64,000 bases of DNA from Isoptericola jiangsuensis (GCF_002563715.1 NZ_PDJJ01000001.1:248001-312000); one strand, 5' to 3'. Shown: positions 24,791-34,117, counted from the first letter of the stretch. Notes: generated by a model not told the origin, from the letters alone. Program-made: numbers and translations.

Positions 24791-24861
24791 GTCGGCCCTG
24801 CGGCCGACGGGTGACGGTTCCACGACGGCGGGCGCCCGGGGGTCACCCCGGGCGCCCGTTT
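24791..24861 (+). terminator. Two successive hairpins, the second a 13-bp perfect stem followed by TTT
   Basis: GTCGGCC-CTGC-GGCCGAC (24791-24808) and CGGGCGCCCGGGG-GTCA-CCCCGGGCGCCCG followed by TTT (24829-24861) come directly after the TIM-barrel gene. The second has the form of an intrinsic terminator and ends the dehydrogenase unit. Confidence 0.8.
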
Positions 24862-24894
24862 GCGCCCCCGGCGGCGTCGTCCCACGGTGGACGG

Positions 24895-25632
24895 ATGACG
24901 GAGCTCACCACGACCGACTTCCCGGACGCCGTCGTCACCCTGGCGGTCGTGATGATCGTCCTGGGCGTGGGGTCGGCCGTGGGGGTCGCGGTCGACGTGG
25001 CCCGGCGACCGCAGCCGATGCGCGTCATGGACGTCGTCTGGCCCGTGACGGCGCTGTTCGGCTCCCTGCTGTGGGTGGCGGCCTACCTGCGCTGGGGCCG
25101 GGCGCCGCGCCGCGGCGAGCAGGAGCACCGCCACGGGCACGACGAGGCGACGCCGATGCCCGTCGCGGTGTTCACCGGCACCTCGCACTGCGGCGCCGGG
25201 TGCATGCTCGGCGACCTCCTCGTCGAGTGGACGGTGGTGCTGGTCCCCGCCCTGGTGCTGCTCGGCGGGTACGACTGGCTGTTCGACGACCGCATCTACG
25301 CGGTCTGGGTCCTGGACTACGTCGCGGCGTTCGTCATCGGCATCGCGTTCCAGTACTTCGCGATCGCACCCATGCGGGGGCTGGGGCTGCGCGCCGGCCT
25401 GCGCGCGGCGGTCAAGGCCGACGCCCTGTCGATCACCGCGTGGCAGGTCGGCATGTACGGCACGATGGCCGTCGTCCAGCTCTGGTGGCTGCCCGAGGTC
25501 CTCGGCGGCCGCGCGGCCGTGACCACCCCGGTGTTCTGGGCCGCCATGCAGGTGGCGATGGTGGTCGGCTTCGCGACGAGCTACCCCGTGAACTGGTGGC
25601 TGGTGCGCACCGGGGTGAAGGAACGCATGTAG
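24895..25632 (+). CDS. DUF4396 membrane protein
   Basis: 245 aa. The ATG at 24895 follows CACGGT at 6 nt (leaderless pattern). N-terminal TM (~10-32), second TM (~42-65), then the GTSHCGAGCMLGDLLVEW signature (~98-115) typical of DUF4396, and further TM segments with YPVNWWLVRTGVKERM at the C-terminus. His-Cys-x3-Cys in the signature hints at metal or redox involvement, but function is unknown. The hydrophilic loop before it is His/Glu-rich (GEQEHRHGHDEA). Confidence 0.82.
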   Translation: MTELTTTDFPDAVVTLAVVMIVLGVGSAVGVAVDVARRPQPMRVMDVVWPVTALFGSLLWVAAYLRWGRAPRRGEQEHRHGHDEATPMPVAVFTGTSHCGAGCMLGDLLVEWTVVLVPALVLLGGYDWLFDDRIYAVWVLDYVAAFVIGIAFQYFAIAPMRGLGLRAGLRAAVKADALSITAWQVGMYGTMAVVQLWWLPEVLGGRAAVTTPVFWAAMQVAMVVGFATSYPVNWWLVRTGVKERM

Positions 25633-25699
25633 CGCGCGCCGGACGGCACCGACCGTGCCAGCATCGACGCAGGGCACGAGGCGACCGGACGGGGTGACG

Positions 25700-27133
25700 G
25701 TGACCGACGAGGCGACGAGGACGGCGGGGACCAAGGTCTCGCCCGTCACGCTCACCGCGATGGTGGTCGGCTCGATGGTGGGCGCGGGCGTGTTCTCGCT
25801 GCCGGCCCGGTTCGCCGGCGAGACGGGGGTCGCGGGCGCCCTGGTCGCGTGGGTGATCGCCGGGGCGGGCATGTACACGCTCGCGCTGGTGTTCCAGCGG
25901 CTCGCGATGCGGCGCCCCGACCTCGACGCCGGGGTGTACGCCTACGCCAAGGCGGGGTTCGGGGAGTACACGGGCTTCTTCTCCGCGGCGGGCTACTGGG
26001 CGAGCGCCTGCGTCGGGAACGTCACCTACTGGGTGCTCATCATGTCGACGCTGGGGCAGTGGGTGCCGGCGCTCGGGGAGGGCGACACCGTCCTGGCGAT
26101 GGCGTGCTCGACCGTCGGGCTGTGGGGGTTCTTCCTGCTGGTGCGTCGCGGGGTGCGGGAGGCGGCCGCCATCAACCGCGTCGTCACCGTCGCGAAGGTC
26201 ATCCCCATCCTCGTGTTCGTGCTGCTCGCGATCTTCGCGTTCGACCCCGAGGTGTTCGCCGCGAACTGGGGCGGCGAGGCGTACGGCTCCCTGTTCGACC
26301 AGGTCCGCGCCACCATGCTGGTCACCGTGTTCGTGTTCCTCGGCGTCGAGGGCGCGAGCGTCTACTCCCGGCACGCGCGCCGCCGCGAGGACGTCGGCCG
26401 CGCCACGATCCTCGGGTTCGTCTCCGTCCTGTGCGTGTTCGCGTCCGTGACGATCGTGTCGTACGGCATCCTGCCCGTCGGGGAGATCGCCGGGCTGCGG
26501 CAGCCGTCGATGGCGGGCGTCCTGGAGGCCGCCGTCGGGTCGTGGGGCGCCGTGTTCGTCAGCGTCGGGCTGATCGTGTCGGTGCTGGGCGCCTACCTCG
26601 CCTGGACCCTCATGGCCGCGGAGGTCATGTACGTGGCCGCGAAGGACCGCGACATGCCGCGGTTCCTCGCCCGTTCCCGCGACGACGTCCCCGTCAACGC
26701 GCTGCTGCTGTCCACCGCGCTGTCCCAGGTGATCCTGGTGCTGACGTACTTCTCCGCGGACGCGTTCGACTTCGCCCTCGACCTCACGGCGTCGATGACG
26801 CTCGTCCCGTTCCTGCTCGCCGCGGCCTACGCGCTCAAGCTGCGCGCCACCCGCGAGACGTACGACGGCGCACCCGCCCGGACGCTGCGCGGCGACCTCG
26901 TCGTCGCCGTGCTGGCCACCGCGTACACCGCGTTCCTGCTGTACGCCGCCGGGCTCACCTACCTCCTGGTGTCCCTCGTCATCTACGCCCCCGCGACCGT
27001 CCTGTTCGCCATGACCCGGCGCGAGCAGGGCCGGCGCGTCTTCACCCCGGCCGAGCTGGTGCTGTTCGTCGTCGTCGCGGCGGGCGCCGTCGTCGGCGTC
27101 GTGGCGCTGGTGGCCGGGTGGATCGAGCTGTGA
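25700..27133 (+). CDS. arcD: Arginine:ornithine antiporter (ArcD-type APC transporter)
   Basis: 477 aa from the GTG at 25700. About 13 membrane segments, APC-superfamily opening [23 protein letters not shown] (split), [48 protein letters not shown] and [16 protein letters not shown], as in basic amino acid/ornithine antiporters. It exchanges external arginine for ornithine in the arginine deiminase pathway. The arcA gene begins 22 nt downstream, which supports the assignment. Ornithine carbamoyltransferase and carbamate kinase are not next to it. Confidence 0.88.
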   Translation: MTDEATRTAGTKVSPVTLTAMVVGSMVGAGVFSLPARFAGETGVAGALVAWVIAGAGMYTLALVFQRLAMRRPDLDAGVYAYAKAGFGEYTGFFSAAGYWASACVGNVTYWVLIMSTLGQWVPALGEGDTVLAMACSTVGLWGFFLLVRRGVREAAAINRVVTVAKVIPILVFVLLAIFAFDPEVFAANWGGEAYGSLFDQVRATMLVTVFVFLGVEGASVYSRHARRREDVGRATILGFVSVLCVFASVTIVSYGILPVGEIAGLRQPSMAGVLEAAVGSWGAVFVSVGLIVSVLGAYLAWTLMAAEVMYVAAKDRDMPRFLARSRDDVPVNALLLSTALSQVILVLTYFSADAFDFALDLTASMTLVPFLLAAAYALKLRATRETYDGAPARTLRGDLVVAVLATAYTAFLLYAAGLTYLLVSLVIYAPATVLFAMTRREQGRRVFTPAELVLFVVVAAGAVVGVVALVAGWIEL

Positions 27134-27155
27134 GACCCCGACGGAAGGACGCACC

Positions 27156-28421
27156 ATGACGCACGGCCCCGCGACCGACCGGCAACCGCCGGTGCACGGC
27201 GTGCACTCCGAGGTGGGACGCCTGCGCAAGGTGCTCGTGTGCGCGCCCGGGCTGGCGCACGAACGACTGACGCCGTCCAACTCCGACGAGCTGCTGTTCG
27301 ACGACGTGCTGTGGGTGGAGTCCGCGCAGCGCGACCACCAGGACTTCGTCGACAAGCTGACCGACCGCGGGGTGGAGGTCGTGGAGCTGCACGACCTGCT
27401 CGCGGACACCATGGCGATCGGCGCCGCCCGCGACTGGCTGCTCGACCGCAAGGTCGTGCCGAACCAGGTGGGGCTCGGCCTCGTCGACGGCACCCGCGCC
27501 TACCTGGAGTCGCTCACCCCCCGGGAGCTGGCCCGGCACCTGATCGGCGGGCTGTCCACCGACGACCTGCCCGCCGACTACCGCACCGGCTACGTGTCGC
27601 TCGCCCGCGAGGCGCCCGACGCCCGCGAGTACCTGCTGCCGCCCCTGCCGAACACCCTGTACACGCGGGACACCACCTGCTGGATCTACGGCGGCCTCAC
27701 CCTCAACCCGCTGTACTGGCCCGCACGGAAGGAGGAGACGCTCCTCATGAAGGCGATCTACGCCTTCCACCCCGACTACGCGGGCTCCACCGTCTGGTGG
27801 GGCGACCCGGAGCAGGACTGGGGGCAGGCCACCCTGGAGGGCGGCGACGTCATGCCCGTGGGCGGCGGTGTCGTGCTCGTCGGCATGAGCGAGCGCACCT
27901 CCCGGCAGGCGATCAGCCAGCTCGCCAAGTCGCTCTTCGACGCGGGGGCGGCCGAGCAGGTCGTCGTCGCCGGCATGCCGCGCCTGCGTGCCGCCATGCA
28001 CCTCGACACCGTGTTCACGTTCGCCGACCTTGACCTCGTCACCGTCCACCCCCGCATCGTCGACGGCATCCACCCGTACGTCCTGCGGCCGTCGGACCGG
28101 GCACCCGGCGTGGAGGTCCGCAGCGAGGCGGGCTCGCCGTTCGTCGACGTCGTCGCCCGCGCCATGGGCCTGCCGCGCCTGCGCGTCGTCGAGACCGCCG
28201 GGGACGTGTACGCCTCCGAGCGGCAGCAGTGGGACTCCGGCAACAACGCCGTCGCCGTGGAACCCGGTGTCGTGTTCACCTACGACCGCAACACCCTGAC
28301 CAACGCGGCGCTGCGCCGCGAGGGCGTCGAGGTCGTCACCATCGTCGGCGCCGAGCTCGGCCGCGGCCGCGGCGGCGGGCACTGCATGACCTGCCCGCTG
28401 GTGCGCGACCCGGTGTACTGA
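27156..28421 (+). CDS. arcA: Arginine deiminase
   Basis: 421 aa, ATG behind GGAAGGAC. Full-length member: [63 protein letters not shown] (split), the catalytic-His loop [10 protein letters not shown], and the nucleophilic cysteine in [16 protein letters not shown] at the extreme C-terminus. It hydrolyses arginine to citrulline and ammonia, giving acid resistance and, with partner enzymes, ATP. Forms an operon with arcD. Confidence 0.96.
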   Translation: MTHGPATDRQPPVHGVHSEVGRLRKVLVCAPGLAHERLTPSNSDELLFDDVLWVESAQRDHQDFVDKLTDRGVEVVELHDLLADTMAIGAARDWLLDRKVVPNQVGLGLVDGTRAYLESLTPRELARHLIGGLSTDDLPADYRTGYVSLAREAPDAREYLLPPLPNTLYTRDTTCWIYGGLTLNPLYWPARKEETLLMKAIYAFHPDYAGSTVWWGDPEQDWGQATLEGGDVMPVGGGVVLVGMSERTSRQAISQLAKSLFDAGAAEQVVVAGMPRLRAAMHLDTVFTFADLDLVTVHPRIVDGIHPYVLRPSDRAPGVEVRSEAGSPFVDVVARAMGLPRLRVVETAGDVYASERQQWDSGNNAVAVEPGVVFTYDRNTLTNAALRREGVEVVTIVGAELGRGRGGGHCMTCPLVRDPVY

Positions 28422-28465
28422 CGTCGCCGCCGCCCTACGGCGAGCGGAGCGGGATGCCGGGCTGG

Positions 28466-28876
28466 TCAGGGCTCGGTGAGCCAGTCCTCGACCTCCAGCC
28501 CGGGCACCCGGGCGAATTCGCGCACGTTGTTCGTCACCATGACGAGCCCGAGCGACCGGGCGTGCCCGGCGAGCAGCGCGTCGTACGGTCCGATCGGCGT
28601 CCCGCGGGCGGCGAGGACGGCGCGGATGCGGCCGGCGTGCATCGCGGCGAGGGAGTCGAGGTCGATGACGTCGACGAGGGAGAGGAGCTCGTCGACGGCC
28701 TGACGGTTGCGGGCCGGGCTTGCCGACCGCTCGATCCCGTACTCGAGCTCCATCTCGCTGATCGTCGAGACGCCGACGCGCCCGGTCGCCTCCACGAGCC
28801 GTCGCCGGGCGGCGTCGCCGCGGTCGCGGAGCAAGGCGATCAGGACGTTCGTGTCGAGCAGATAGAGAGTGTTCAC
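28466..28876 (-). CDS. vapC: VapC-type PIN-domain toxin
   Basis: 136 aa from the GTG at 28876, which overlaps the antitoxin stop (GTGA). PIN fold: first catalytic Asp in LYLLDTNVLIALLRD, Glu in STISEMELEYGIE, then third and fourth acids in GPYDALLAGHARSLGLVMVTNNVREFARVPGLEVEDW (read in parts). Expected to be an Mg2+-dependent ribonuclease neutralised by the upstream VapB. All active-site acids are present, so the toxin looks intact. Confidence 0.93.
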   Translation of the reverse strand: MNTLYLLDTNVLIALLRDRGDAARRRLVEATGRVGVSTISEMELEYGIERSASPARNRQAVDELLSLVDVIDLDSLAAMHAGRIRAVLAARGTPIGPYDALLAGHARSLGLVMVTNNVREFARVPGLEVEDWLTEP

Positions 28877-29103
28877 AGCCCTGCCCGGTCGTCGGCCTCG
28901 CCCTGGTCCCTGTCCGTCAGGAAGTCGTCGTCGACGCGCAGGCCGTGGTCGAACCACTCGTCCCAGCCGGTGCCGGCCGGCTCGATCACGCGGGTCCGCC
29001 CGACGACCCGCACGTCGACCTCGCGGACGTCGTCCGGCAGGGCCACCGCCTTGGGCAGCCTGACCGCCTGCGTGCGGTTGTTGCGAAAGACCGTCGTGCG
29101 CAT
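28873..29103 (-). CDS. vapB: VapB-type antitoxin
   Basis: 76 aa. SpoVT/AbrB-type swapped-hairpin N-terminus: TVFRNNRTQAVRLPKAVALP and VREVDVRVVGRTRVIEPAG. An acidic C-terminal tail (DEWFDHGLRVDDDFL) is the likely toxin-binding segment. A dyad (29117-29139) sits just upstream and GGGGGTGG serves as ribosome-binding site. It should repress its own operon together with VapC. Confidence 0.92.
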   Translation of the reverse strand: MRTTVFRNNRTQAVRLPKAVALPDDVREVDVRVVGRTRVIEPAGTGWDEWFDHGLRVDDDFLTDRDQGEADDRAGL

Positions 29104-29116
29104 CGTCCACCCCCGT

Positions 29117-29139
29117 CGTATATACCTTGAGGATATACG
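29117..29139 (-). promoter_or_regulatory. Operator/promoter of vapBC
   Basis: CGTATAT (29117-29123) and ATATACG (29133-29139) form an inverted repeat with a near-palindromic centre. It is strikingly A+T-rich for this genome and overlaps -10-like TATATA on the minus strand. It is the expected autoregulatory site of an AbrB-type antitoxin. Confidence 0.7.
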
Positions 29140-29182
29140 AACGTCCCGGCGCGCGCCGGTGGTGTGCCCGGCGGCCCGCCGC

Positions 29183-29818
29183 TCAGCGGACGGACTGCAG
29201 GGCCGGGCGCGGCGCCTCCTTGCGCGGCCGGGGCAGCCCGAGCCGGTCGAGCTCGAGGTTCGCCAGCTCGCGCACGACCTCGGTGTCGTCGTCGCGCCAC
29301 GCCGCGACCGGGTCGTCCGACACCCGGGCGAGGGTGCGCAGCGGCAGGTGGCTCATCGCGCGCAGGGCCAGCAGCGCCGGGTCGGAGCCCGCGAGGCGCC
29401 GCGCGGCGGCCGCGCGCCGCACGAAGTTCACGCGCAGCGGCACGTACAGCACCGCCACCAGCAGCACCGGGAGCAGGAACACCGCCAGCCCCAGCCAGAA
29501 CGCCACGTCGGTGACGGTCTCGGCCTGCGCGCGTCCGGCGTCCGCCACCGCCATCGCGGCCGTCGCCGCCCCGCCGAACGGAGCGGCCAGCTCGTCGCCG
29601 ACCGCCGGGACGCCCTGGATCGTGCCCTCGACGTCGTGGAACCGGGCCGCGATGTCGTCGGCGGCCGACGCGGTCGCCAGCCCCGGCCGGGCGAGCTCCG
29701 CGGTGAGGTCGTGGACCGTCCGGCCCACCCAGGCCCACGCGACCGTCCAGGCGAGGAGCAGCAGGTCCCCGGTGAGCTGGAGCGCCATCCGGGCGGGCTT
29801 CCTCGCGTACAGGGTCAT
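29183..29818 (-). CDS. Membrane protein of unknown function
   Basis: 211 aa, ATG behind GGAGGCC. TM segments at about residues 14-34 and 107-130 flank an Ala-rich extracytoplasmic helix region (TVHDLTAELARPG, FHDVEGTIQGVPAVGDELAAPFG). The C-terminal ~80 residues are cytoplasmic, with LPLRTLARVSDDPVAAWRDDD and RELANLELDRLGLPRP. The layout (TM, periplasmic coiled helix, TM, cytoplasmic tail) resembles sensor-like or scaffold proteins, but I recognise no family. It stands alone. Confidence 0.7.
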   Translation of the reverse strand: MTLYARKPARMALQLTGDLLLLAWTVAWAWVGRTVHDLTAELARPGLATASAADDIAARFHDVEGTIQGVPAVGDELAAPFGGAATAAMAVADAGRAQAETVTDVAFWLGLAVFLLPVLLVAVLYVPLRVNFVRRAAAARRLAGSDPALLALRAMSHLPLRTLARVSDDPVAAWRDDDTEVVRELANLELDRLGLPRPRKEAPRPALQSVR

Positions 29819-29947
29819 GGTCCGGGGCCTCCGCGCCGACGTGGGGTCCGCCGCGCCGGGACCGTGGACCGGTGGCGCATGTCGGACAAGTCCGCCGCAG
29901 TCTAGGTGGCGGCCGGTGGCCCGGACAGGATGAGATTCCCGGGCCGC

Positions 29948-31780
29948 TCAGGACCGGCGGCGCCGCGCCGGGTCGACGGCGGCGTCCGCCTCCGCGGACT
30001 CCAGCGCCGCGATGAGGGTGCCCGCGTCGTGGGGGCCCCGGTGCCGGGCGCCGTCGAGGAAGAACGTCGGCGTGCCGCGGGCGCCGCTGGCGCGGGCGCT
30101 GTCCATGTCCGCCACGACGCGCGCGTGCAGCGCCTCGTCGCCGAGGTCGGCGTCGAACCGGTCGAGGTCGAGGCCCACCGCGACGGCGTGCTCGCGCAGG
30201 TCGTCGGCGGTCAGGCGCGACTGGTTCGCGAACAGCCGGTCGTGCATCTCCCAGAACCGGCCCTGCCGGTGCGCGGCCTCGGCGGCGACGGCCGCGAGCC
30301 GGGCGTGCGGGTGGACGTCGTCGAGGGGCAGGTGCCGCACCACGTAGCGGACGCGGTCGCCGAAGTGGTCGCGCAGGTCCTTCCACATGCCGGTGGCGCG
30401 GGCGCAGAACGGGCACTCGAAGTCGAGGTACTCCACCACGGTGTGCGCCGCGTCGTCGTCGCCGCGCACGTGGTCCCGCGCCGGGTCGACGGGCGGGTCG
30501 AGGCGCACGGGCAGGTCGGCGCTGGTCTCGCCCCAGCGCACCCGCGCCATCGAGAACAGCGCCCAGCCCAGGAGACCGGCGAGGACGAGGGCGATGAGCA
30601 CGCCCACGGTGGCGGCCTGCGTGTGGGCGGGGTCGTCGAACGCGAGCCCCGCGACCAGCAGCGACACGGTGAACCCGATGCCGGACAGCGCGGCGCCGCC
30701 CAGCACGCTGCCGGGACCGACGCCGTCGGGCAGGGTGCCGAGCCGCAGCCGCAGCGCGATCCAGGTCCCCGCGCCGACCCCGACGAGCTTGCCCACGACC
30801 AGGCCCGCGACGACGCCCCACGTCACCGCGGACGCGAGGGCGTCGCCCAGGGCGCCGCCGCGCAGGTCGATCCCGGCGTTGGCCAGCACGAAGACGGGCA
30901 CGACGACGAGGGACACGGGGGAGCGGAGCACCTCGTGCAGCCGCTGGTTGACGGAGATGGAACGGGCGAGGCCGAGGCGGACGTCCCGGGCCATGCTCGC
31001 GTCCGGGGACTGCCAGTACGCCCGGAACAGGCTCTTCGCGGCGACGACGTCGTCGCGGCGGGTCGCCACCGCGGGCACGAGCAGCCCGGCGAGCATCCCC
31101 GCGATGGAGGGGTGGATCCCCGCCTGGACGGTCGCCCCCCACAGCACGACGACGACGAGGACGTACGGGCCGCTGCGCCACGCCCGCATCCGACCGAGCA
31201 GCCACAGCACGCCGAGGCACGCGACGGCGACCAGCAGCGGGCCGATCCGCACGCCGTCGGAGTAGAAGACGCCGATGACGGTGACGGCGAGGAAGTCGTC
31301 CACCACCGACAGGGTCAGGAGGAACACGCGCAGCTGGCTGGACATCGTCGGCCCGACCAGCGCGAGGACGCCGAGCAGGAACGCGGTGTCGGTGCCGACG
31401 ACGACGCCCCACCCCTCGGGGGCGACGCGACCCGCGATCGCGAGGTAGATCGCGGCGGGCACCAGCACCCCGACGGTCCCCGCGACGACGGGCAGGAGCC
31501 GCTGGCTGCGCTGACGCAGCGACCCGAGCGCCAGCTCCTGGCGGACCTCGAGACCGACCACGAAGAAGAACACGACCATGAGGCCGTCGTTGACCCAGTG
31601 GTGCAGGTCCATGTCGAACGCGAGGTCGCCGATCTGCACGAGCACCGGCGTCTCCCACAGGTGCTCGTACGCGCCGGACCAGGGGGAGTTCGCCCAGACG
31701 AGGGCGAGCGCCGCGACGGTGAGCAGCAGCAGCGCCGCGCCGGACTCGCTGCGCAGCCGCTCCAGAACCGTGCGTGCCAT
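29948..31780 (-). CDS. nhaA: NhaA Na+/H+ antiporter fused to a C-terminal DsbA-like thioredoxin domain
   Basis: 610 aa. Start ATG at 31780 behind GGGAGGG. Residues ~1-410 are NhaA: ALVWANSPWSGAYEHLWE, HHWVNDGLMVVFFFVVGLEVRQEL (split), GTDTAFLLGVLALVG, the two adjacent ion-binding aspartates in LSVVDDFLAVTVIG, and LGIGFT-like SGIGFTVSLLVAGLAF. Residues ~430-600 are DsbA/FrnE-like with the redox CPFC in EYLDFECPFCARATGMWKDL and the cis-Pro region GARGTPTFFLDG. NhaA exchanges sodium for protons. The fusion is known in actinobacteria, but the link between the two activities is not established. Confidence 0.93.
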   Translation of the reverse strand: MARTVLERLRSESGAALLLLTVAALALVWANSPWSGAYEHLWETPVLVQIGDLAFDMDLHHWVNDGLMVVFFFVVGLEVRQELALGSLRQRSQRLLPVVAGTVGVLVPAAIYLAIAGRVAPEGWGVVVGTDTAFLLGVLALVGPTMSSQLRVFLLTLSVVDDFLAVTVIGVFYSDGVRIGPLLVAVACLGVLWLLGRMRAWRSGPYVLVVVVLWGATVQAGIHPSIAGMLAGLLVPAVATRRDDVVAAKSLFRAYWQSPDASMARDVRLGLARSISVNQRLHEVLRSPVSLVVVPVFVLANAGIDLRGGALGDALASAVTWGVVAGLVVGKLVGVGAGTWIALRLRLGTLPDGVGPGSVLGGAALSGIGFTVSLLVAGLAFDDPAHTQAATVGVLIALVLAGLLGWALFSMARVRWGETSADLPVRLDPPVDPARDHVRGDDDAAHTVVEYLDFECPFCARATGMWKDLRDHFGDRVRYVVRHLPLDDVHPHARLAAVAAEAAHRQGRFWEMHDRLFANQSRLTADDLREHAVAVGLDLDRFDADLGDEALHARVVADMDSARASGARGTPTFFLDGARHRGPHDAGTLIAALESAEADAAVDPARRRRS

Positions 31781-32008
31781 GGACCCTCCCGGGCTCGGTG
31801 AGGGCACCAGCGTCGCCGGTGCGGGCCGCGCGGTCCAGTCGGGGACGTCGGACCGGGGCCGGCTGCCGGGTCGTCGCGCCGCACCGCGGGCGTGCGGCGA
31901 GGTCCCGAGGACGGCTTCGCGCGCCCTGCGGCGCCCGTGGTGCGACAGTGGCTGGAGGGAGACGGCGGCGCCGTCCCCCACCCGACGCGCGGACAGGGGG
32001 CGGTGCAC
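31781..32008. other. 228-bp divergent intergenic region
   Basis: Between nhaA (minus) and the surface-protein gene (plus). No gene is supported. GGAGGGTCC before nhaA and CAGGGGGCG before the plus-strand GTG are ribosome-binding sites. I see no clear -35/-10 pair or hairpin. Confidence 0.4.
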
Positions 32009-33979
32009 GTGCGGGGACCCGCGACACCGGGACGGCGGCCGGCCGTCGGGCTCGCCGCTGCGCTCGTGCTGGCCGGTGTCCTCGGGTCCGCCCCGGCGAC
32101 GGCGTCCACGGTCGACCCGGACCCGGACGGGCCCGTGCTCGCGGCCCCGGAGGAGGCACCCGGTCACGTGCCGCCCGCCGCGCGGCTCGCGCTGTCCTTC
32201 GACCCCCCGACGACGCCCGTCGGCACGCCCGTGACGCTGACGTTCGCCCTCACGGGCTCCGGCGACCCCGCGACGTCGTTCACGGACGTGCTGCCCGAGG
32301 GGCTGGTCGTCGCGGACCCGGCGAACGCCACCGCGACGTGCGACGGCCCCGCCTGGGACCCGGCGCCCGGCACGGGCACGGTGTCGGTGACGGCGGCGGT
32401 GCCGCCCCCGGGCTCCGGGTCCTGCACGCTGGACGTCGACGTGACCTCGGCCGTGCCGGGGGCGTACACGAACGGCGCCGACGACGTCACCGACCTGGTC
32501 GGGTCGGCCCCGCCGGGCGACACGGCCCGGGTGGAGTTCACCGACGACGCCTCCGGGCCGACGCTGACGGTCGTGCGGACGGCGGACGCGAGCGTGGTGG
32601 AGCCGGGCGACACGCTGACCTCCACGGTGACGGTGTCGAACACCGGTGAGGTCCCCTACCCGGCGGATGGGCCGGCGACCGTCGTCGACGACCTCACGGA
32701 GGTCCTCGACGACGCGGAGCTCGTGGCCGCCGAGGCGGACGTGGGGTCGGTGGACGACGCGGCGCTGCCGCTGCTGACGTGGTCCGGCCCGCTCGACGTG
32801 GGCGAGACGGCGACGATCACGACGACCGTGCGCGTGGACGACCCGGCGCGCGGCGACCTGCGGCTCGACGACGTCGTGACGGGGCCGCCGGGGTCGAGCT
32901 GCACCGACGGCACCGAGGAGGGCTGCGCGACGAGCATCCCGGTGCGCCGGCTGGAGGTCGCGACGGCGGTGGACGTCGACAGCGCCGTGCCGGGCGGAGC
33001 GGTCGAGGTGACGACGACGGTGGCGAACACGGGGTGGGCCGCGTTCACGCTGGCGGACCCCGCGACGGTGACGGACGACGCGACGGGGCTGGTGGACGAC
33101 GCCGCCTACGACGGGGACGCGTCCGCGGACGTCGGCGCGGTGGACGACGCGGCGTTCCCGCTGCTGACGTGGGTGGGTGCGCTCGCGCCGGGGGAGTCGG
33201 CGACGATCACGTGGTCGGCGACGGTGGACGTCCCGACCGACGGCGACCTCGTGCTGGACCGGGCGGTCACGGGGGGCTCGTGTGCGGAGGGCGACGGGCC
33301 GCCGTGCGCCACGAGCACCCCGGTGCGGGCGCTCACCGTCGAGGCGTCCGTCGACGCCGCCGAGGTACGACCGGGGGAGACGCTGACGTGGACGGTCGTG
33401 GTGACGAACGACGGCCAGGTGGACTACGGGCCGCGCGACCCGGTGGTGGTGGTCGACGACCTGACGGGCGTGCTGGCGGGAGCGACCTGGGTGGGGGCGT
33501 CGGCGTCGGCGGGGGAGCTCGACGTGTCGGCGCTGCCACGGCTGGAGTGGACGGGCACGCCGGAGGTCGGGGGGTCCGCGACGATCGCGTTCTCCGCGAC
33601 GGTGTCCCCGGACGCGGCGGGGGTGCTGGCCGACGGGCTCACGGGGCCGCCGGAGTCGACCTGCCCGACGGGCGGCGAGCCCGGGTGCCGGGCGGCCACG
33701 GTCGTGGTCCCGGCGGCCGGCGTCGTCCCGGGGGACCCGACCCCGGAGCCGTCGACGGGTGCGTCGTCGGTCGCCCCGGTGGCGCCCGACGACGCGTCGA
33801 CGCCGCCGGGCCGTGCCGGGCAGGAGGTCTCCACGCCGCCGGCCACGACCGTGGACGACGCCGCGCCGCTGGCGTGGACGGGCACGGACGTCGCGGCGGT
33901 CGTCGCGGTCGCGGTGCTGCTGCTGGTCACGGGGGCCGTGCTGGTGGCGGGCGCCCGACGGCGGCGCGGCGGCGGCTGA
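32009..33979 (+). CDS. Cell-wall-anchored surface protein with three DUF11-type repeats and LAWTG sorting signal
   Basis: 656 aa from the GTG at 32009, 8 nt after AGGGGG. The in-frame GTG at 32003 is an alternative. Signal peptide VGLAAALVLAGVLGSAPATAS. Three ~115-residue repeats of conserved-repeat/DUF11 type, each with a pattern such as VEPGDTLTSTVTVSNTGEV, VVDDLTEVLDDA, LPLLTWSGPLDVGETATIT (read in parts) and a Cys pair near each repeat end. A Pro/Ser/Thr-rich stretch precedes the C-terminal LAWTG, a hydrophobic segment and RRRR. LAxTG is the motif of class E sortases in high-G+C actinobacteria. No sortase gene is in the window. Confidence 0.85.
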   Translation: MRGPATPGRRPAVGLAAALVLAGVLGSAPATASTVDPDPDGPVLAAPEEAPGHVPPAARLALSFDPPTTPVGTPVTLTFALTGSGDPATSFTDVLPEGLVVADPANATATCDGPAWDPAPGTGTVSVTAAVPPPGSGSCTLDVDVTSAVPGAYTNGADDVTDLVGSAPPGDTARVEFTDDASGPTLTVVRTADASVVEPGDTLTSTVTVSNTGEVPYPADGPATVVDDLTEVLDDAELVAAEADVGSVDDAALPLLTWSGPLDVGETATITTTVRVDDPARGDLRLDDVVTGPPGSSCTDGTEEGCATSIPVRRLEVATAVDVDSAVPGGAVEVTTTVANTGWAAFTLADPATVTDDATGLVDDAAYDGDASADVGAVDDAAFPLLTWVGALAPGESATITWSATVDVPTDGDLVLDRAVTGGSCAEGDGPPCATSTPVRALTVEASVDAAEVRPGETLTWTVVVTNDGQVDYGPRDPVVVVDDLTGVLAGATWVGASASAGELDVSALPRLEWTGTPEVGGSATIAFSATVSPDAAGVLADGLTGPPESTCPTGGEPGCRAATVVVPAAGVVPGDPTPEPSTGASSVAPVAPDDASTPPGRAGQEVSTPPATTVDDAAPLAWTGTDVAAVVAVAVLLLVTGAVLVAGARRRRGGG

Positions 33980-33990
33980 TCGTCGCCCGG

Positions 33991-33996
33991 GCGTAC
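33991..33996 (+). promoter_or_regulatory. Putative -10 for the small ORF/FBP transcript
   Basis: TACCAT lies about 50 nt before the small ORF at 34046. Transcription from ~34003 would give a leader with a strong GAGGAGGGG ribosome-binding site ahead of that ORF. No convincing -35. Confidence 0.4.
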
Positions 33997-34045
33997 CATG
34001 GACGGCGGGTCACGGCCGTGGCCCTGCGGGAACGAGGAGGGGACG

Positions 34046-34117
34046 ATGCACGGCATCGTGGAAGGCGGGGTGGCCCGCGCGGCCTGCTCGGCCCTCGCGC
34101 GCCCCGGCACCGTCTGA
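34046..34117 (+). CDS. 23-codon leader ORF upstream of the FBP gene
   Basis: ATG at 34046 behind GAGGAGGGGAC, a better ribosome-binding site than most genes in the window have. The product is MHGIVEGGVARAACSALARP plus GTV, ending in TGA. It precedes the EF-G-binding FBP gene by 106 nt. A GTGCGC-CCCT-GCGCAC hairpin lies between them. Well-initiated short ORFs before translation-related resistance genes often act as attenuation leaders, which is my inference here. A stand-alone small protein is the alternative. Confidence 0.45.
   Translation: MHGIVEGGVARAACSALARPGTV

Noticed and set aside
24791-24861. Tandem hairpins as attachment or integron-type recombination sites
   Set aside because: Position just after a stop codon and the trailing TTT fit transcription termination. 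No integrase gene is nearby.
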